From positions 1-64,000 of the forward strand of contig JAKCWW010000776.1 in the NCBI GenBank assembly GCA_026260175.1: DNA of 64,000 nt. Reading direction: 5' to 3'. This DNA is from Reticulitermes lucifugus. Taxonomy: Eukaryota; Arthropoda; Insecta; Blattodea; Rhinotermitidae. The position numbers and the translations under genes were made by a program. Of the stretch, positions 34,841-46,189 are shown piece by piece. The notes beneath the pieces were generated by a model. That model was not told the origin of the DNA and searched no databases. It saw only the letters and a program-made list of their open reading frames with translations. Numbering within the stretch: position 1 is the stretch's first letter; every line of letters begins with the position of its first letter.

Positions 34841-35105
34841 ATTTTCTTTTCTTGTGACGCTTCGGCCCGTATTCGGATCATGGCCTCCTCTTACGAAGCT
34901 TCGCGATCACACTCATATTAGACACACCATACTCTGTAGGACTCCTCTGGACGAGTGATCAGCCCGACGCAGAGACTTCCACCTGACAACACACAATACT
35001 CACAACAAACAGACATCCATGCCCCTGGCGGGATTGGAACCCACAATCTCAGCAAGCGAACTTCCGAAAACCCACGCCTTAGACCGGGCGGCCACTGGGA
35101 TCGGG
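34841..35105 (-). mobile_element. SINE family A with target-site duplication
   Basis: Flanked by exact 9-bp ATGTGCGTA at 34832-34840 and 35106-35114. Reversed: T-rich tail at left; B-box region GGGATTGGAACCCACAATC and A-box region CCTTAGACCGGGCGGCCACT GGGATC at right. Full-length. Confidence 0.9.
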
Positions 35106-35115
35106 ATGTGCGTAC

Positions 35116-35457
35116 TTAGCCTTTTGTAATAGTATCAAAGTCTTCTATCTCTGGTAATGAATCAAACCAGTTCATTATATTTATATTACCATCTTTGGAT
35201 AAATGGAGCCACGTAGTTGGTGATGTTTCTACCCTGAAGGTGGAAAAGGCAAATTTCTTCGAAAGATTAATACTTATCAAATTATGTCCCTTTCCGAAAG
35301 ACCGTCCTATTGGTACCCTCATGAGAACATCACGCAGTACAAGTAGTAATTTTTGGCTTGCCAGAAGAAATGTTATGAAGCTTCTTGAATGGAGAGTAAA
35401 GCATTTAGAGCAAAGAGCACACACTCTTTCAAGACACCACGTTATGTAAAAACTCAA
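35116..35457 (-). other. Unassigned 113-codon open frame
   Basis: An uninterrupted minus frame ending SLPEIEDFDTITKG just outside the SINE A duplication. I recognise no domain and the start is not certain. A shorter plus-strand frame (35195-35449) overlaps it, which weakens the case. It could be a decayed exon or chance. Confidence 0.15.
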
Positions 35458-35989
35458 TTCATTTTAAGTCTATTTCATTATTTTACTCAGTGTACCCACG
35501 ACCTCAGCGAAGGTGGGAGGTTAATTACAAGCAACTCTCAAAAACAACCTTAGTGTACTTTCGTTTGGAGCTTCAGCTCTATACATTTCGATAATTATAC
35601 CATTCTCAAGGTCTCCATACACACATAACAAGCTACTGAACTTCACGTTACTCTGCTACATACATCCAAAAGTTGCATCCCTGCATTACGCTTAGACCTG
35701 TGTTTAAAATAGGTGAAGCCTGGCATATAAATTGGTTGTGCTTCTGGTTGATCTTGCTAGTTTCTTAACTTCTTTTTTCCACCATCAGAACGAAGTTTAG
35801 CTACAATGCCCATCTGGCAGGCCTTTGTCCTCTGTACGTTACATTAGTACAATACTGAACCATGAATGTTACTGCAGTTACGATTCAGGTTCTCTGGATT
35901 TGATGCTATGTCGCTGCATAGTGGTTCCGAAAGTTTCGTAGGCACGTAGCGCCTTCAACTCCAAAGGTTGAAGAGTCCACGAAGTCCGT

Positions 35990-36100
35990 CAAAACATCCG
36001 GAACCACTCACCGAACACCACAGCATCACATCCCACAGGGCCTGAATCTTCAGCAACACCACTGTGAGAACCGTAAATCTCGCATTATTGCAGTTAGACC
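35990..36100 (+). mobile_element. PLE LTR scrap, plus
   Basis: CACCACAGCATCACATCCCA, CTGAATCTTCAGCAACACCA CTGTGAGAACCGTAAATCTC GCA follow the LTR family order. Confidence 0.55.
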
Positions 36101-36109
36101 ATGTACTCA

Positions 36110-37660
36110 AACATTGACAGGCAGTCCTTATTGGTTTGTACTCTCTGGTGGCACCTGCATTGAATCACGTCGCACATGGAACAAATCGGCTGGAGCGTGA
36201 AGCTGACCACTCCCATTTATGTTAGTGCTGAGTATAAGAAGTTACTGAGCTCGTGTATCTCTGTCATCCCCACAAGTCAACATGGCCCGGGCAGAAATAA
36301 ACACTGCGAAAACCTTATTGTTTTTTTTTGTATTTGCCTTCGCTCTTCATCACAGTGATATCGCCTGTATTTTGTATCTGACCTTTCTCTTTCAATTCGG
36401 AAATCAAGTGTCAGAATCGTAAGATTCCTGTGATGTAGGTCAAGTAGCCTTTGCAGAATGATAGAAGCTGTTTAATTTCCTTCGCTTGACGCTTATCTTT
36501 CAAAACACACCCAGCGTCATGTTCCGGCAACGAGCCAACTTTGCTGTCATGTAGTCGGTCACACCGTATCTCTGATACAGTCTAGCCAAAAAAATAATTC
36601 CCCAATGCTTATTGCATGTGTACCATCTGCTTTAACGGAAAAAGATTTGATTTTGGCAAAAAAATGTGATTATATATGTAATATAATTCTCACAGTAAAT
36701 ACAGATTGTTTCCCTAAACAGCATTAACAAAATGGCTTTATAAATGATGCAGTTTGTTTTCTGTGCGTTTGGAACTGAATTCTAGATATCGTTTAAATAA
36801 ATTTCAATCTTCAAAAGTATATATGTAAGCGTTTTTTTGAACTGACACTACTGCACTGCCTTTTCACTGAGCAACTTCACAAATAAGTAACCACCCCATG
36901 AAAGATAGTCTCCGAGAAGCTGGTAGTCACTCAGCTCTCCAAGAAATTCTTTGCTTTTTGTAGGACCAGGAATTTCAGTATTCACATGAACTCGCTAATG
37001 GTCACCTATTTTTAAAATCCCTTTTAATACTTCTTGTAATCTTGGCCAAATTCTCCCAAACACTCTCCTAGTTCAAGGTAGATTGATCTCTCGTCCAACG
37101 CGAGGATGTGAGGGGGGGGGGGAGGTTGTCTTACTGTGTCGGACAAAATCGTGTTGTGTGAATTCTTGTGGGAGAAATATGGTTAAGCAATCACGGACGC
37201 ATAAGCATCGTCGCTCTTCACCCATCGCTTAAAATCGCACATTTTGGACGTTAACATTTACACAGTGCTTGGGTAGCTGATGCTGCCAGCTGCCACGACC
37301 GTTGTGTGAGTAACCACTCGCGATTTTCCACGTGTATTTAAATTCCTCGGCTTTCGCCACTTTTTTTTCGCACGTACTTAATTTCGTATTTTCAATTGCG
37401 TAGCGTTGAGAGAGGGGTTACTGTATCCTGAAATAATGTTGAAACCATTTCTCATATCCTTCATGCTTGCCATATATCAGTTCTGTTTTATCCTTCCTTA
37501 CTTGATTATCCGAGTAACATACCCTCTTAATCTTCACGTATTAGGCTAAGCCACCTGGTACGTCACGAGGGTATATTTCTAAATCTTCCTTGTTTATCCC
37601 ACTTCCATACTGCTCGTATTTGTTTAATAATGCCGAATTTCTATTGTCCTCCATACGTCA
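36110..37660. other. No gene seen
   Basis: No exon or repeat recognised. Includes a G-run near 37112-37121 in otherwise ordinary sequence. Confidence 0.35.
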
Positions 37661-37704
37661 TACACTATAGGTGTATATATACTTATGTATATACACACAC
37701 ACAT

Positions 37705-37788
37705 ATACAGGGCATACACAAAAGAATGGTGCAGTTTTAATAGTGAACACTATTAAAATCGCACCATTCGTTTGTGTATGCCCTGTAT
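37705..37788. mobile_element. 84-bp palindromic MITE, copy 1
   Basis: Arms of 41 bp around the 2-base centre AA (37746-37747), with three mismatches. The ends read CAGGGCATACACAAAAGAAT and its reverse complement, each next to a TA dinucleotide as in Tc1/mariner-type insertions. A second copy lies at 47781-47864. No coding capacity. Confidence 0.9.
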
Positions 37789-37849
37789 CTACGTATATAC
37801 ACATATACCTATTTTCTCCCTTTCTGTAAATTTCAGGGTTCCCACGAAA

Positions 37850-38170
37850 GTGACTTGGAATATAATTACTGTCTTCTGGGATGTGACACAATGTAATCTG
37901 GCAGGCATTTGCCGACGTTTCAGGGTACTCTGTTTCCATCACCATCAAACTAGATCAATGAACTGTAATAATTATCTCTAAAACATCCGCATGGGCCGTT
38001 TTTTCTCTAAAATTCATTCCAGAGTCATGCCTTAGACAAATATGATAAACGTACCAGAAAAATTATTGCAGTTCTTTCACTGGCCCTGGTGATGGAGGCA
38101 GCAGAATCATCCAAAAGGTAGTTACGTTTTTACCAAACTACACGGCGTCACGTTTCAGAAGTCATAAATA
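37850..38170. mobile_element. PLE LTR inverted pair
   Basis: Left arm GTCTTCTGGGATGTGACACA ATGTAATCTGGCAGG. Right arm ACCAAACTACACGGCGTCAC GTTTCAGAAG. Inner segments contain, on the minus strand, a GAAACGTCGGC box (37910-37922) and, on the plus strand, CCTGGTGATGGAGGCAGC near 38086. Same design as 4365-4565. Confidence 0.65.
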
Positions 38171-38227
38171 TTGATAGCTCACTTTATATACGGGACATCC
38201 CGTTGTGATGAAGATACACAGATGGAT

Positions 38228-38269
38228 AATAACCGTCAATCACAACTCTTTTTGTGATTGACGGTTATT
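38228..38269. repeat. Perfect 18-bp hairpin
   Basis: AATAACCGTCAATCACAA (38228-38245) and TTGTGATTGACGGTTATT (38252-38269), loop of six bases. No second copy in the window. Confidence 0.95.
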
Positions 38270-38334
38270 GTTAATCTGTTGACATCTCACTGTCCTTCAA
38301 ACATTTCTTTTCAATTTTCAGCATTTAAGATAAG

Positions 38335-38400
38335 CATTACAGTCTTCTGAGAAGTGATGCCTTGTTATCTGGTAGATGTTTTGGCATGTCCATACTTTTA
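38335..38400 (-). mobile_element. PLE LTR scrap, minus
   Basis: TTACAGTCTTCTGAGAAGTG ATGCCTTGTTATCTGGTAGA matches the left-arm motif (TCTTCTGGGATGTGAC-TGTAATCTGGTAG). Confidence 0.5.
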
Positions 38401-38404
38401 CCCA

Positions 38405-39325
38405 GAGAAGACTTGCTGTTGAGTCTTCTACAGACTTTTTTCTGTAGCAACTTTATGAGACTCGACCAAGTTACGTGCACAAGTACAAAGTACTGTGCCA
38501 TCATAAAATAATTAGACTCTAAGCAGGCAATATGAGGGAGGAATCTACCGTAGTCATTCGTGCCTTCCGTTTACCACGTCACTTATTTGCCCTCACCTGA
38601 CACTCAAGGCCTCCTGTGTCCTCCCTTCCTCCTAGGTCCCATAGAATGGCTTCTTATGGCCCTTTAATCTACAGTAGATCAGCGTATGTCGAGATACGGT
38701 GATGGTTGTGTGCCTTGTCTGTTGTTTGTTAATGGTCGGCAAGATGGGGTGAGGTGTTTAAGAAAGAAAATTACCGTATTAGACAGCTGAATGGCGTCTG
38801 GTAAAACGTGACTCTACTTCCATAAACTTTTCTTGCTGTCGTCCTTACGTCGATGAAATTATGGGCTTTCTTGTTCTGTTTATTCTACCCTTGCTTATTC
38901 TGTAGGCCACTTTAATCGGAATGTGTTCTTTTCTTGGAAACTGTAATTTATAAATATTCTGTGCATGAATTATTTATTGTTCTAAAAAGGAAGATACGTG
39001 AAGAACATGTTGTCGTCCTTGTATTTCGTCTATCGTGTTAAAAACGTTTTAACACACACTCGATATAAGTGCTTACCTGCATGATAAACATGTTCTATAT
39101 TTAGGCTTTTATCATGAACACCAAAGGACGTTTTCTGAAGGAGGTGATAAAGACCACACTATCTCCACACAGCCAAGTCTTTCTATCAATATCTATGCAA
39201 ATTCAAATATAAAAGATCTTTATTCTGTAATCACCGTGCATCTTTTCACAGTCACTATTCACATACACCAACCGGATGCAACCCTATTTAAAAAACTGTA
39301 TAGTTTTTTAAAACATATTTAAAAA
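38405..39325. other. No gene seen
   Basis: Ordinary AT-rich sequence. A short palindrome, GTGTTAAAAACGTTTTAACAC, lies near 39037-39057. Confidence 0.35.
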
Positions 39326-39332
39326 CTTTATA

Positions 39333-39379
39333 AAACCCGACATATGTTTCGGCTCTTATAGAGCCATATTCAGGGGTTT
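39333..39379 (-). ncRNA. Hammerhead-like core, minus strand
   Basis: Minus strand: AAACCC, a CUGAAUA box, one extra U, perfect stem II GGCUC/GAGCC, GAA, palindromic ACAUAUGU, C, then GGGUUU. The last six bases pair perfectly with the first six. ACAUAUGU can also form a 2-bp stem III with a 4-base loop. Good geometry with one departure in the box. Confidence 0.55.
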
Positions 39380-39784
39380 ATTGTCGTCAAAACTGCATAT
39401 ACTAAAACGTCTTTTTCATTGGTTCACTTTTAGGCAAGGGTTTTTTTTTCACTTTTTTCACTGCATGGTATGCACAGACACTATTTGTTATTCGTGCTAA
39501 AATAATATGTTAAATGTTTTCGTAGGTATTGTATTTGATGCATGGTACTGGTTTATCTTGTTCACTGGGTCGTATTTTTCATGGTGTAGGCTGTACTGTT
39601 TGTGTATCTTGTATTTTTTCCAATGTCGCCGTAATGTCTTTTCAAGACAATGCCCTTGAGCGAGTTCATTTGTCAGTAATATGCTGACCTTCTAAATAGG
39701 AGACTAACTACGTGGAATATAGTCTCTTTGAGAAGCTAATATTACCTTAGCTAGTGAAGAATTTTCCCTCAGTTTATGAAAACT

Positions 39785-39905
39785 GAAAGTTCCTTCCCGT
39801 GTTCACGAGAGCCCGCCAGTGATCTCCGTTTTGAGTGAGATAAATTAGTCCACACCTTTCCATCCTATTTGTTTAAGACAGCTTTTAATGTTATCCTCCC
39901 ATATA
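39785..39905 (-). mobile_element. LINE-1x C-terminal fragment
   Basis: Minus-strand translation contains WEDNIKSCLKQIGWKGVD, matching RWEDNIKMDLREVGWEDVD. The left edge CCGTGTTCACGAGAGCCCGC CAG is the reversed end seen at 5580. Confidence 0.75.
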
Positions 39906-40030
39906 AAACACATAATTATTCCACTCCATCTGGCAGACACGAATAATATGTTCGATGCACTTTGCTCATTTTGTTGTTCTGGAGATCGTATATCCGTAAC
40001 GGCCAGACAGATCTCGACGTCCTTTAATTT

Positions 40031-40300
40031 CTTTGTGGTGAAGGGCCCCGCAGCAGATGCTACGGACTCACCGCAGCCTTGAGGCTTATTGTGCAACCCT
40101 GTGATGAAGATGATTAGTTTTTTCGTGTTTCCATGTAGTGGAATATCGGTGACATTAAGAGGGGAAAACCGAAGTACTCGGACAAAAACCTGTCCCAGTG
40201 CCACTTTGTCCACCACAAATCCCACATATACTGAGCCGGGGTTGAACCCTGGCCTCCGCGGTGACAGGCCGGCGACTAGCCGCCTGAGCCATGTCACGGC
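40031..40300 (-). mobile_element. SINE family C with 13-bp TSD
   Basis: Exact CGTCCTTTAATTT repeats at 40018-40030 and 40301-40313. Reversed body with tail CCGCAGCCTTGAGGCTTATT at left and head at right (GTGACATGGCTCAGGCGGCT A-box region, CCAGGGTTCAACCCC B box). Size 270 bp. The 150-codon minus frame through it joins SINE and LINE sequence and is not a gene. Confidence 0.92.
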
Positions 40301-40313
40301 CGTCCTTTAATTT

Positions 40314-40690
40314 ACTATTCTGTGTATTGACCTTGTTATATTGCTAAATCTGACATGATCTCCGCAGATTGTTAGTGATCTTCGCGTCCCCTAGTTCACT
40401 TTTCTCTATATCCACCTAGTTATTTTGCTAAATCTGGCAGATGATCTCCACAGGCGTACAGTGGACTTCACCTTCCTTAGTTTACTGTGCTGTATGCTGA
40501 CCTACTTACTATGTATATTGCTAAATGTGACTGGTGATTTCCACAGATGTACAGAGGGCTTTACCTTCTTTAGTTTACACTTCCGTATACTGATGTACAA
40601 AGCGGGCTTTACCTTCCTTAGTTTACTGTTCTGTATGCTGACTTTCTGACTGCATATATTGCTAAAACTGACAAAATAACGCGACGAAAA
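40314..40690. repeat. Degenerate tandem repeat, unit about 85-95 bp
   Basis: TTGCTAAATCTG or variants at 40341, 40425, 40518 and 40659, each followed by a CC(A/G)CAG segment and a CTTAGTTTACTGT-type segment, except the last. The last interval is longer because of an internal partial duplication. About four units. Confidence 0.7.
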
Positions 40691-40944
40691 TACGTGGGTA
40701 GTTTATCTCTCAGAACTCGACGAAGTGTTAGTCACGTTATAACTAACGTTCAGTCAATCAGTCAGTACGTTTGGTGGCGAACCGTTGTATAGGCTCATAA
40801 CCTGACTTTTTTCTGTCTTGACTTTTGCAGTTATGTCGTCATGGGGCGTCTCCTCTGACGAGTGGACGAGCCTGTTTTTTGCGAACCTAAATCTTCGTCA
40901 GTGTTTAAAAGTTCTTTAAAATTCACATAGTGATATTTTCCATG

Positions 40945-41120
40945 CATATTCGGGTGTTATGTATATATGGGGCTTGTGGTGGATACGTTGAAATTCGAAT
41001 GGGGTTTTCTCTGAGTGCTTCTTTTTCCTCTGTCAGTATCGTTTCATCAGTGCGTCGTAGTCACTCATTCATCTACCACCGGCGCTATATAACCCCAGCA
41101 ATTCAGAGCCTTTTTTAATA
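40945..41120 (+). mobile_element. SINE family C, variant 3' tail
   Basis: GGGGCTTGTGGTGGATACGT TG, GGGTTTTCTCTGAGTGCTTC, CTCTGTCAGTATCGTTTCAT CAGTGC resemble the C body. The tail CATCTACCACCGGCGCTATA TAACCCCAGC matches 16900-16935. Confidence 0.65.
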
Positions 41121-41689
41121 ACACGCACCACACAGGACCTGGGTTAGTTCAGACTTGTGCGACAGATCATGCCTTGACTTATTTGCCTTGTAAAACAACG
41201 GAAGTTTAATTACTTGAACAATCGTAAGATTAAGCCACTTATACATTGTGTGTCGCGATTCGGATTGTCCCGTATTTATTCACTCCGTAGTGCGTCTTAC
41301 GACAGGTCCATAGCCTGTTCCAAAGCGAGTTCTCCACAGAGTGCTATCTAGTGCTTACTCTTTCAATTTCCAGTAACCCCTCTTTTCCTTAAGGCCATCA
41401 GTAGCTGCTTACGTCTTCTTCCTCTTTTCCCATCCTTCCTTCTCTCTTCCCTGATGTTGAACGTCAGTATTTTCGTGCTGTTTTACGACTTCTGCTTGCC
41501 TGCATAATTGTGTGATATAGTCCTAAAACATACAATAGTTGAAGCCATGTGCATGCAAATCGCCAAAATTGGCTGCGTAGGAAATTTGTGAGTTGTGTGG
41601 TGGACCTTATTTTGTAGGAGCTGCGAATGTCAGTCGTTGATTTTAGTAGCAAATTCCCAGGTGGAGTGGAGATAATGAGCGCTTTGGGG

Positions 41690-42075
41690 GAGGGGGTTAA
41701 TTAAATTTTAGTCTTTAATTTCTCACTTAGGAATATAGAGTGAACACAGTAAATGGTCTGAATGTTTTTGCTTTTATCGTTGCTATATGAGTGCTCCATG
41801 TAATCTTCCTGTCAAGGATTAGACCGAGGAGTTTTATGGGATTTACCAAAGGGATATTATGGCCATTCAGTATTTATGTCCACAATAGAAATAAATGGCC
41901 TGAGTCGTGTCCTCATTGATTTTTATGTTCCTGAGCTCACGCCACAAGTCCAGTGTCTTGAGACGGCGTTGGAGTTTTCTGAGAATGTATCTGTATTTTT
42001 TATTTGTAATATGCTTATCCACACAAGTATCATCGGCAAATAGGGCTAGGCAAACAGCTGGCATTTGGAGGGATT
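41690..42075 (-). mobile_element. Jockey-like LINE, reverse-transcriptase fragment
   Basis: Minus-strand translation has CLALFADDTC (the (F/Y)ADD catalytic motif of reverse transcriptase), then YILRKLQRRL, WRELRNIKINEDTTQAIYF. This is the pattern of jockey-clade ORF2 (LALFADDTAI, WRIKINEDKTQAI). Downstream a decayed LLGLILDRKITW stretch continues the domain. Both ends are missing. Confidence 0.82.
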
Positions 42076-42584
42076 ACAAATTCTAAAAAGATGGGACTGC
42101 AAATGACCTTGTGTTTCATCTGTTTATAGGGTGCAACCTGAATTTTACCTTCCTTGAATCCCCGTTTTATTTAAATTTACGCACGTCTTTATTGGTCCTA
42201 CCGAAAGTTCCATAACAGGAACGTTATATATTTCTTGAATTTACGTTTGTTCTTTCTACCAAATTCCTTGATTATGCTTTCAAATTGAGCACACGTTTTC
42301 CTGTTGCCATGGTTTGAAGTACTTTAAATGAGAAATCAGGAAATAAAATTGTTTGTAAGTTATAATTTCCTGTCTCCTCTACTGCCTTAACGTACCGTTA
42401 CTACCTTTGAACGGTGAGTTTGCTAGATTATTCGTGACATCAGTGCTAAGTACTCTGTGATTTCAACGTCACGTGAGAATAGCGGAGCGCTGCATCGTAT
42501 ATGATCCGTGCCAGCATCGTCCTGACGTCAGATCTGTGTGGTTAGAAATTACTTTTGAACCGAGCTAGTGTTGCTCTTTGATTT

Positions 42585-42880
42585 TTTTTTGGTGGAGATG
42601 GGCCCCGCAGCAGAAGCTACGGACGCACCGCAGCCTTAAGGCTTATTGTGAAAACCTATGAGGAAGATGAAGAGAAAAATTATCAGTTTTTTTTTTCATT
42701 TTTCCAAGTAGTGGAGCTCCGGTGGAATGAAATTGACAGGGGAAAACCGAAGTACTCGGGGAAAAACCTGTCCCAGTGNNNNNNNNTCCACCACAAATCC
42801 CACATAGACTGACCCGGGATCGAACCCGGGCCTCCGCGGTGGGAGACCGGCGACTAACCACCTGAGCCATGGCACGGCCT
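42585..42880 (-). mobile_element. SINE family C, consensus-like copy with 8-N gap
   Basis: Reversed: T-run tail and GGCCCCGCAGCAGAAGCTAC at left; GACCCGGGATCGAACCCGGG (B box) and CACCTGAGCCATGGCACGGC C (A-box region) at right. The promoter boxes match tRNA consensus closely. The flanks TGCTCT at 42552 and 42880 may be a decayed duplication. Confidence 0.9.
42779..42786. other. Assembly gap of 8 N
   Basis: Eight undetermined bases within the family C body at CCCAGTG[N8]TCCACC. Sister copies read CCACTTTG here. Confidence 1.
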
Positions 42881-43064
42881 GCTCTGAATTTACTGTGAAT
42901 TGAAAAGGAAAAGAATTTTATTTACTTTATTTCTTTCTGGTTACGTTTCTTTATAGCGACGGCAATTTCCACACTTATTAACTCGCTGTTTTAGTTTTGT
43001 TTCGCGAATCTACTGAGAATCAAAGTAGCCAGCAGTTTTATTTTAATTTCTGGTTGCGATCCGT

Positions 43065-43830
43065 TTTTCCATCACTATGCGCGAACCAAAGAAGAGAAAA
43101 CATTTCCCTATTCACATAAGAAGGGACATTCTAGCCCAAGTGGATGCCAGTAAGCAAACACGCGTTGCACTGGCTGCCAGATAAGGAATTGTACCGTCAA
43201 CATTGAACACTAAATTTAAAAACAGGAAAGACACCGAAAAGTGTCATGCAAAATGTGGCACATTCTGTGGTCAAAGTAAGAGCCTGAAACAGTCACCATT
43301 CGAAGAATTTGCGAGTGTGTTGGCCGTGTCGTTTGAACAAGATAGAGCCAGTAATGCAATCATCAGTGACTCGCTGCTAAGAGAAAAGGCTCTGCCTATT
43401 CCGACAACGTTTTTTATTAAAGATTTCAGAGCCTCTAATGTCTGGATTGAAGGTTTCAAGCAGCAACACGCTGTCGTGTACAAAACAATATAGAGAGAGT
43501 GCAAAAGTGAAGACTCTGAAGCAGTGGATGTATGAACACAGGAATAATCGTTGAAAATCATTGAGGGTTACAAAACTAAGAACATTTACAATGCTGATGA
43601 AATTGAACTGTTCTTCAGGCTTTCACCTAACAAGACATTGAGTTTTAAATATGATTCATGCAATGGTGGAAAGAGTTCCTAGGAGAGGATAACAGTTCTG
43701 TTAGCCTACAATTCCGATGAGACTGACAAAGTTTTACCATTATTTATTGGGAACAGTTAAAAACCTCGTGGCTCTAAATATGTCAGAAAGTTGCGCACAG
43801 AGGATGTATTCAACAGACAATTTAAGGAGG
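43065..43830 (+). pseudogene. Tigger/pogo transposase, N-terminal and partial DDE part
   Basis: From ATG 43077 the frame reads MREPKKRKHFPIHIRRDILA then QVDASKQTRVALAAR (CENP-B-type helix-turn-helix), with a stop (TAA at about 43182), then GIVPSTLNTKFKNRKD. The second DNA-binding domain follows: LLREKALPIP, FKASNVWIEGFKQQHAVVYK (family FKASNGWLDRFKKRH). After a further frame change come YNADEIELFFRLSPNKTLSF and a GNSKKPRGSKY stretch, the start of the DDE catalytic domain. The rest of the domain is missing. The transposase normally cuts and pastes DNA at TA sites. Confidence 0.88.
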
Positions 43831-43849
43831 ACTCACTTCCCTTAAACTG

Positions 43850-44295
43850 TAGGAGGGTAATCTCCATAATTGTCACCAATATCCAAAAAGAGGTGGCGAT
43901 GTGCGTGTCCCTGAAGTCTGGCGAGACAAAGTCTTCTCCTTCTTCTTCAGAATCTCCTCATAGCAAACAAGCATCCTTATAATTCCTGGTCTAGTTGTTG
44001 CTGCTTGCGGCTCTTTCATATGTCTCAAACACCTTGAGGCCAACTCCAATGGGTCCAAGCCACTGATTCAACTTCGAAACCGTCATGATCCACTCCTTAG
44101 GCTCAGGCTGAGGTTCCTCGGCTTCTTGGAAGGGCTTTGCTTCCGAATTTCAACAAGAACGTCAAATGTGAGCTCCCGATTCTGGGAGTTAGGCACCTCG
44201 AAGAAATCATCAACATCGCACTTACGAATTTTGACTCTTGTCTTAATATGTTGGTTCTGGGGGCAAGTGACCTAAGTGCGAAACAACGTATAGTG
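43850..44295 (-). pseudogene. Tigger/pogo transposase C-terminal part, inverted
   Basis: On the minus strand, frames give VKIRKCDVDDFFEVPNSQNR with ELTFDVLVEIRKQS, then EAEEPQPEPKEWIMTVSKLN, QAATTRPGIIRMLVCYEEIL and KKKEKTLSRQTS. This resembles the acidic C-terminal region and RQTSLxDFF-type end of insect Tigger transposases. It is opposite in direction to the N-terminal part just upstream, so the element has an internal inversion with loss of the middle, or two fragments lie side by side. Confidence 0.65.
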
Positions 44296-44329
44296 ATAAG
44301 ATTTAAGTCGGAAGATTAATGTACGTGGC

Positions 44330-46185
44330 TTTGTAATTATCGTTACAGAGAGAAGGCGCAGTTAAAATTTAACAATGTGTCACACCATTCAGGAAGTCAC
44401 TACAGGACCGTAGACCAAAATTTACCTTTGTGGTAGACGGCAGTCGGAGGAAGGGCCCTATATTATACATATACTTAAAGTTATATCGATATTCTGCCAG
44501 GATTTAGCCAGTGTTTTTGTAGATAATGATACGTAAGCCAGATGGCAGTAACCGCCGCAAAACCTCTGTCCATGAAATAGTCGAGAGCAGTTTGACTTCG
44601 GTCCCTAATGCAGCCTCGAGCTTTGCCGACAAACGTCATTTCTGTGTAGCAACACCTCTTATTCTATTATGATGTTTTTCAAGAAGTTTTGAAATTTTTG
44701 CTGTTTTTATGCATATTAGTGAAATTATAATGTCATTGTATCCCTGAGAATTTATAAGGTATAAGAGTGGAAAATAAAAGGGTTATCTGTGTCAATAGTA
44801 GCTAGAGATTTTACCTCTCAAAGGTTTTCATCGAAACTTCAAATTTGTAGATCATGGTGGATCGTGAACGAAACACTCTTCAGGATATAAAGCTGCGTAA
44901 TGTGGTTAATCTTACAGCATCGCCCTAAATATAAAGCGATGATATGGGAGAGCTGGAGTCACGTTTTTCCATTACCTGATATGGCATAGATTATACGTCG
45001 GTTGTGTGCGGAGTCTGTAAGTCCCAACTCGTGACAGGTTTACATGTCGTAATATTAAAGTTGCTGCAGGTCCACAGGCAGAGATGTCATCACCTTTTAT
45101 CGCACCGTTACTTATGTCGACGTCTAAGTGTAGGAACTAGGCCATAAGTTATGTCACTGAGTTTTGAGTTCATCTTGCCTGCATAGGTGCATAATCCTTC
45201 TCACAGATGTTGTTGTGTTTCATCTCCTAGAGAGTGGTACTTAGGTTCAGTCTTGTAGACATTTGTGGTTCTGCTCCCACCTACAATATTTGAAGTCTAT
45301 TAAATAATCTGTTTATATGCGGAAAAAGATAGTACATTCTAGACTACGTGGTGGGAAATAAATAATATAAAAACGAGGTTTTGAAATTAGTATGCTTGGA
45401 TCAAAAAATGGTCAGTCAGTCCAACATCAGTTGTGTTGCACACACTGACAATTATCTCAGTCTTTGTATTGTCAACACAATGAGATTTTCCATGTCAACA
45501 AGTATGCTTATTTAAGTGCAGGGACACTAGTACTGCAACAACACCTCTCTCTCTCCCGAAGATAGATAATAAATTCGCAAGGAGCAGAATATAAGGTAAA
45601 ATTTTACCATTATTTTCTACTCCGATGTTAATTGTGGATGTTCACCTTATATGGCGTAATTTTAAAGCGATTAGCAAAATTATATAAAAGACTAATATCT
45701 TCTTACATGAATCTGACATTCTGTTACAATCCCCATAGAGAAGGTTTCATATACTGAGGTCTTTTCTGTCTGCTTGTCTCTCTGTATCAACCCATAAATG
45801 GAAGGTCTTTTTCATGCGATAAGGGATGCTTACACTAAAACCTGTCGGTCGGTTCCTATTTCTAGCCATAAAGATCCGTAATAAAATCAAACTTACCTAC
45901 GTTCATAATATATAAAGAGACAGCAAATAGGAAACTTATGAAGAATTTTGTGTGCAACATTATGGAGTGCGAACACACTGTTGTTAAATGTGTGTTCTAT
46001 TGATATTATAACCATTTCTGGTATCAGGCGCCTTGAAGCCCCTCGGTAAATACTGCCTGAGTTTCCCAAGGTCGTGTTACTGCCCATTCCACAGGGTGCT
46101 GCCTTCAGTCTGCTATCGCCTCATACCGATCCTTTTCCCCTCTTCAGTGACAATACAATATTAACCTTGTGTTTATCAGAACCAC
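44330..46185. other. No gene seen
   Basis: No exon or repeat recognised; short open frames only. Confidence 0.35.
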
Positions 46186-46189
46186 TCAA

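Noticed and set aside
35560-35640. Possible ribozyme core (minus strand near TCGAAATGTATAGAGC)
   Set aside because: The box order is wrong, the stem III segment is not self-complementary and no stem I pairing is visible.
39845-40297. 150-codon open frame, minus strand
   Set aside because: It joins SINE C to a LINE-1x tail.
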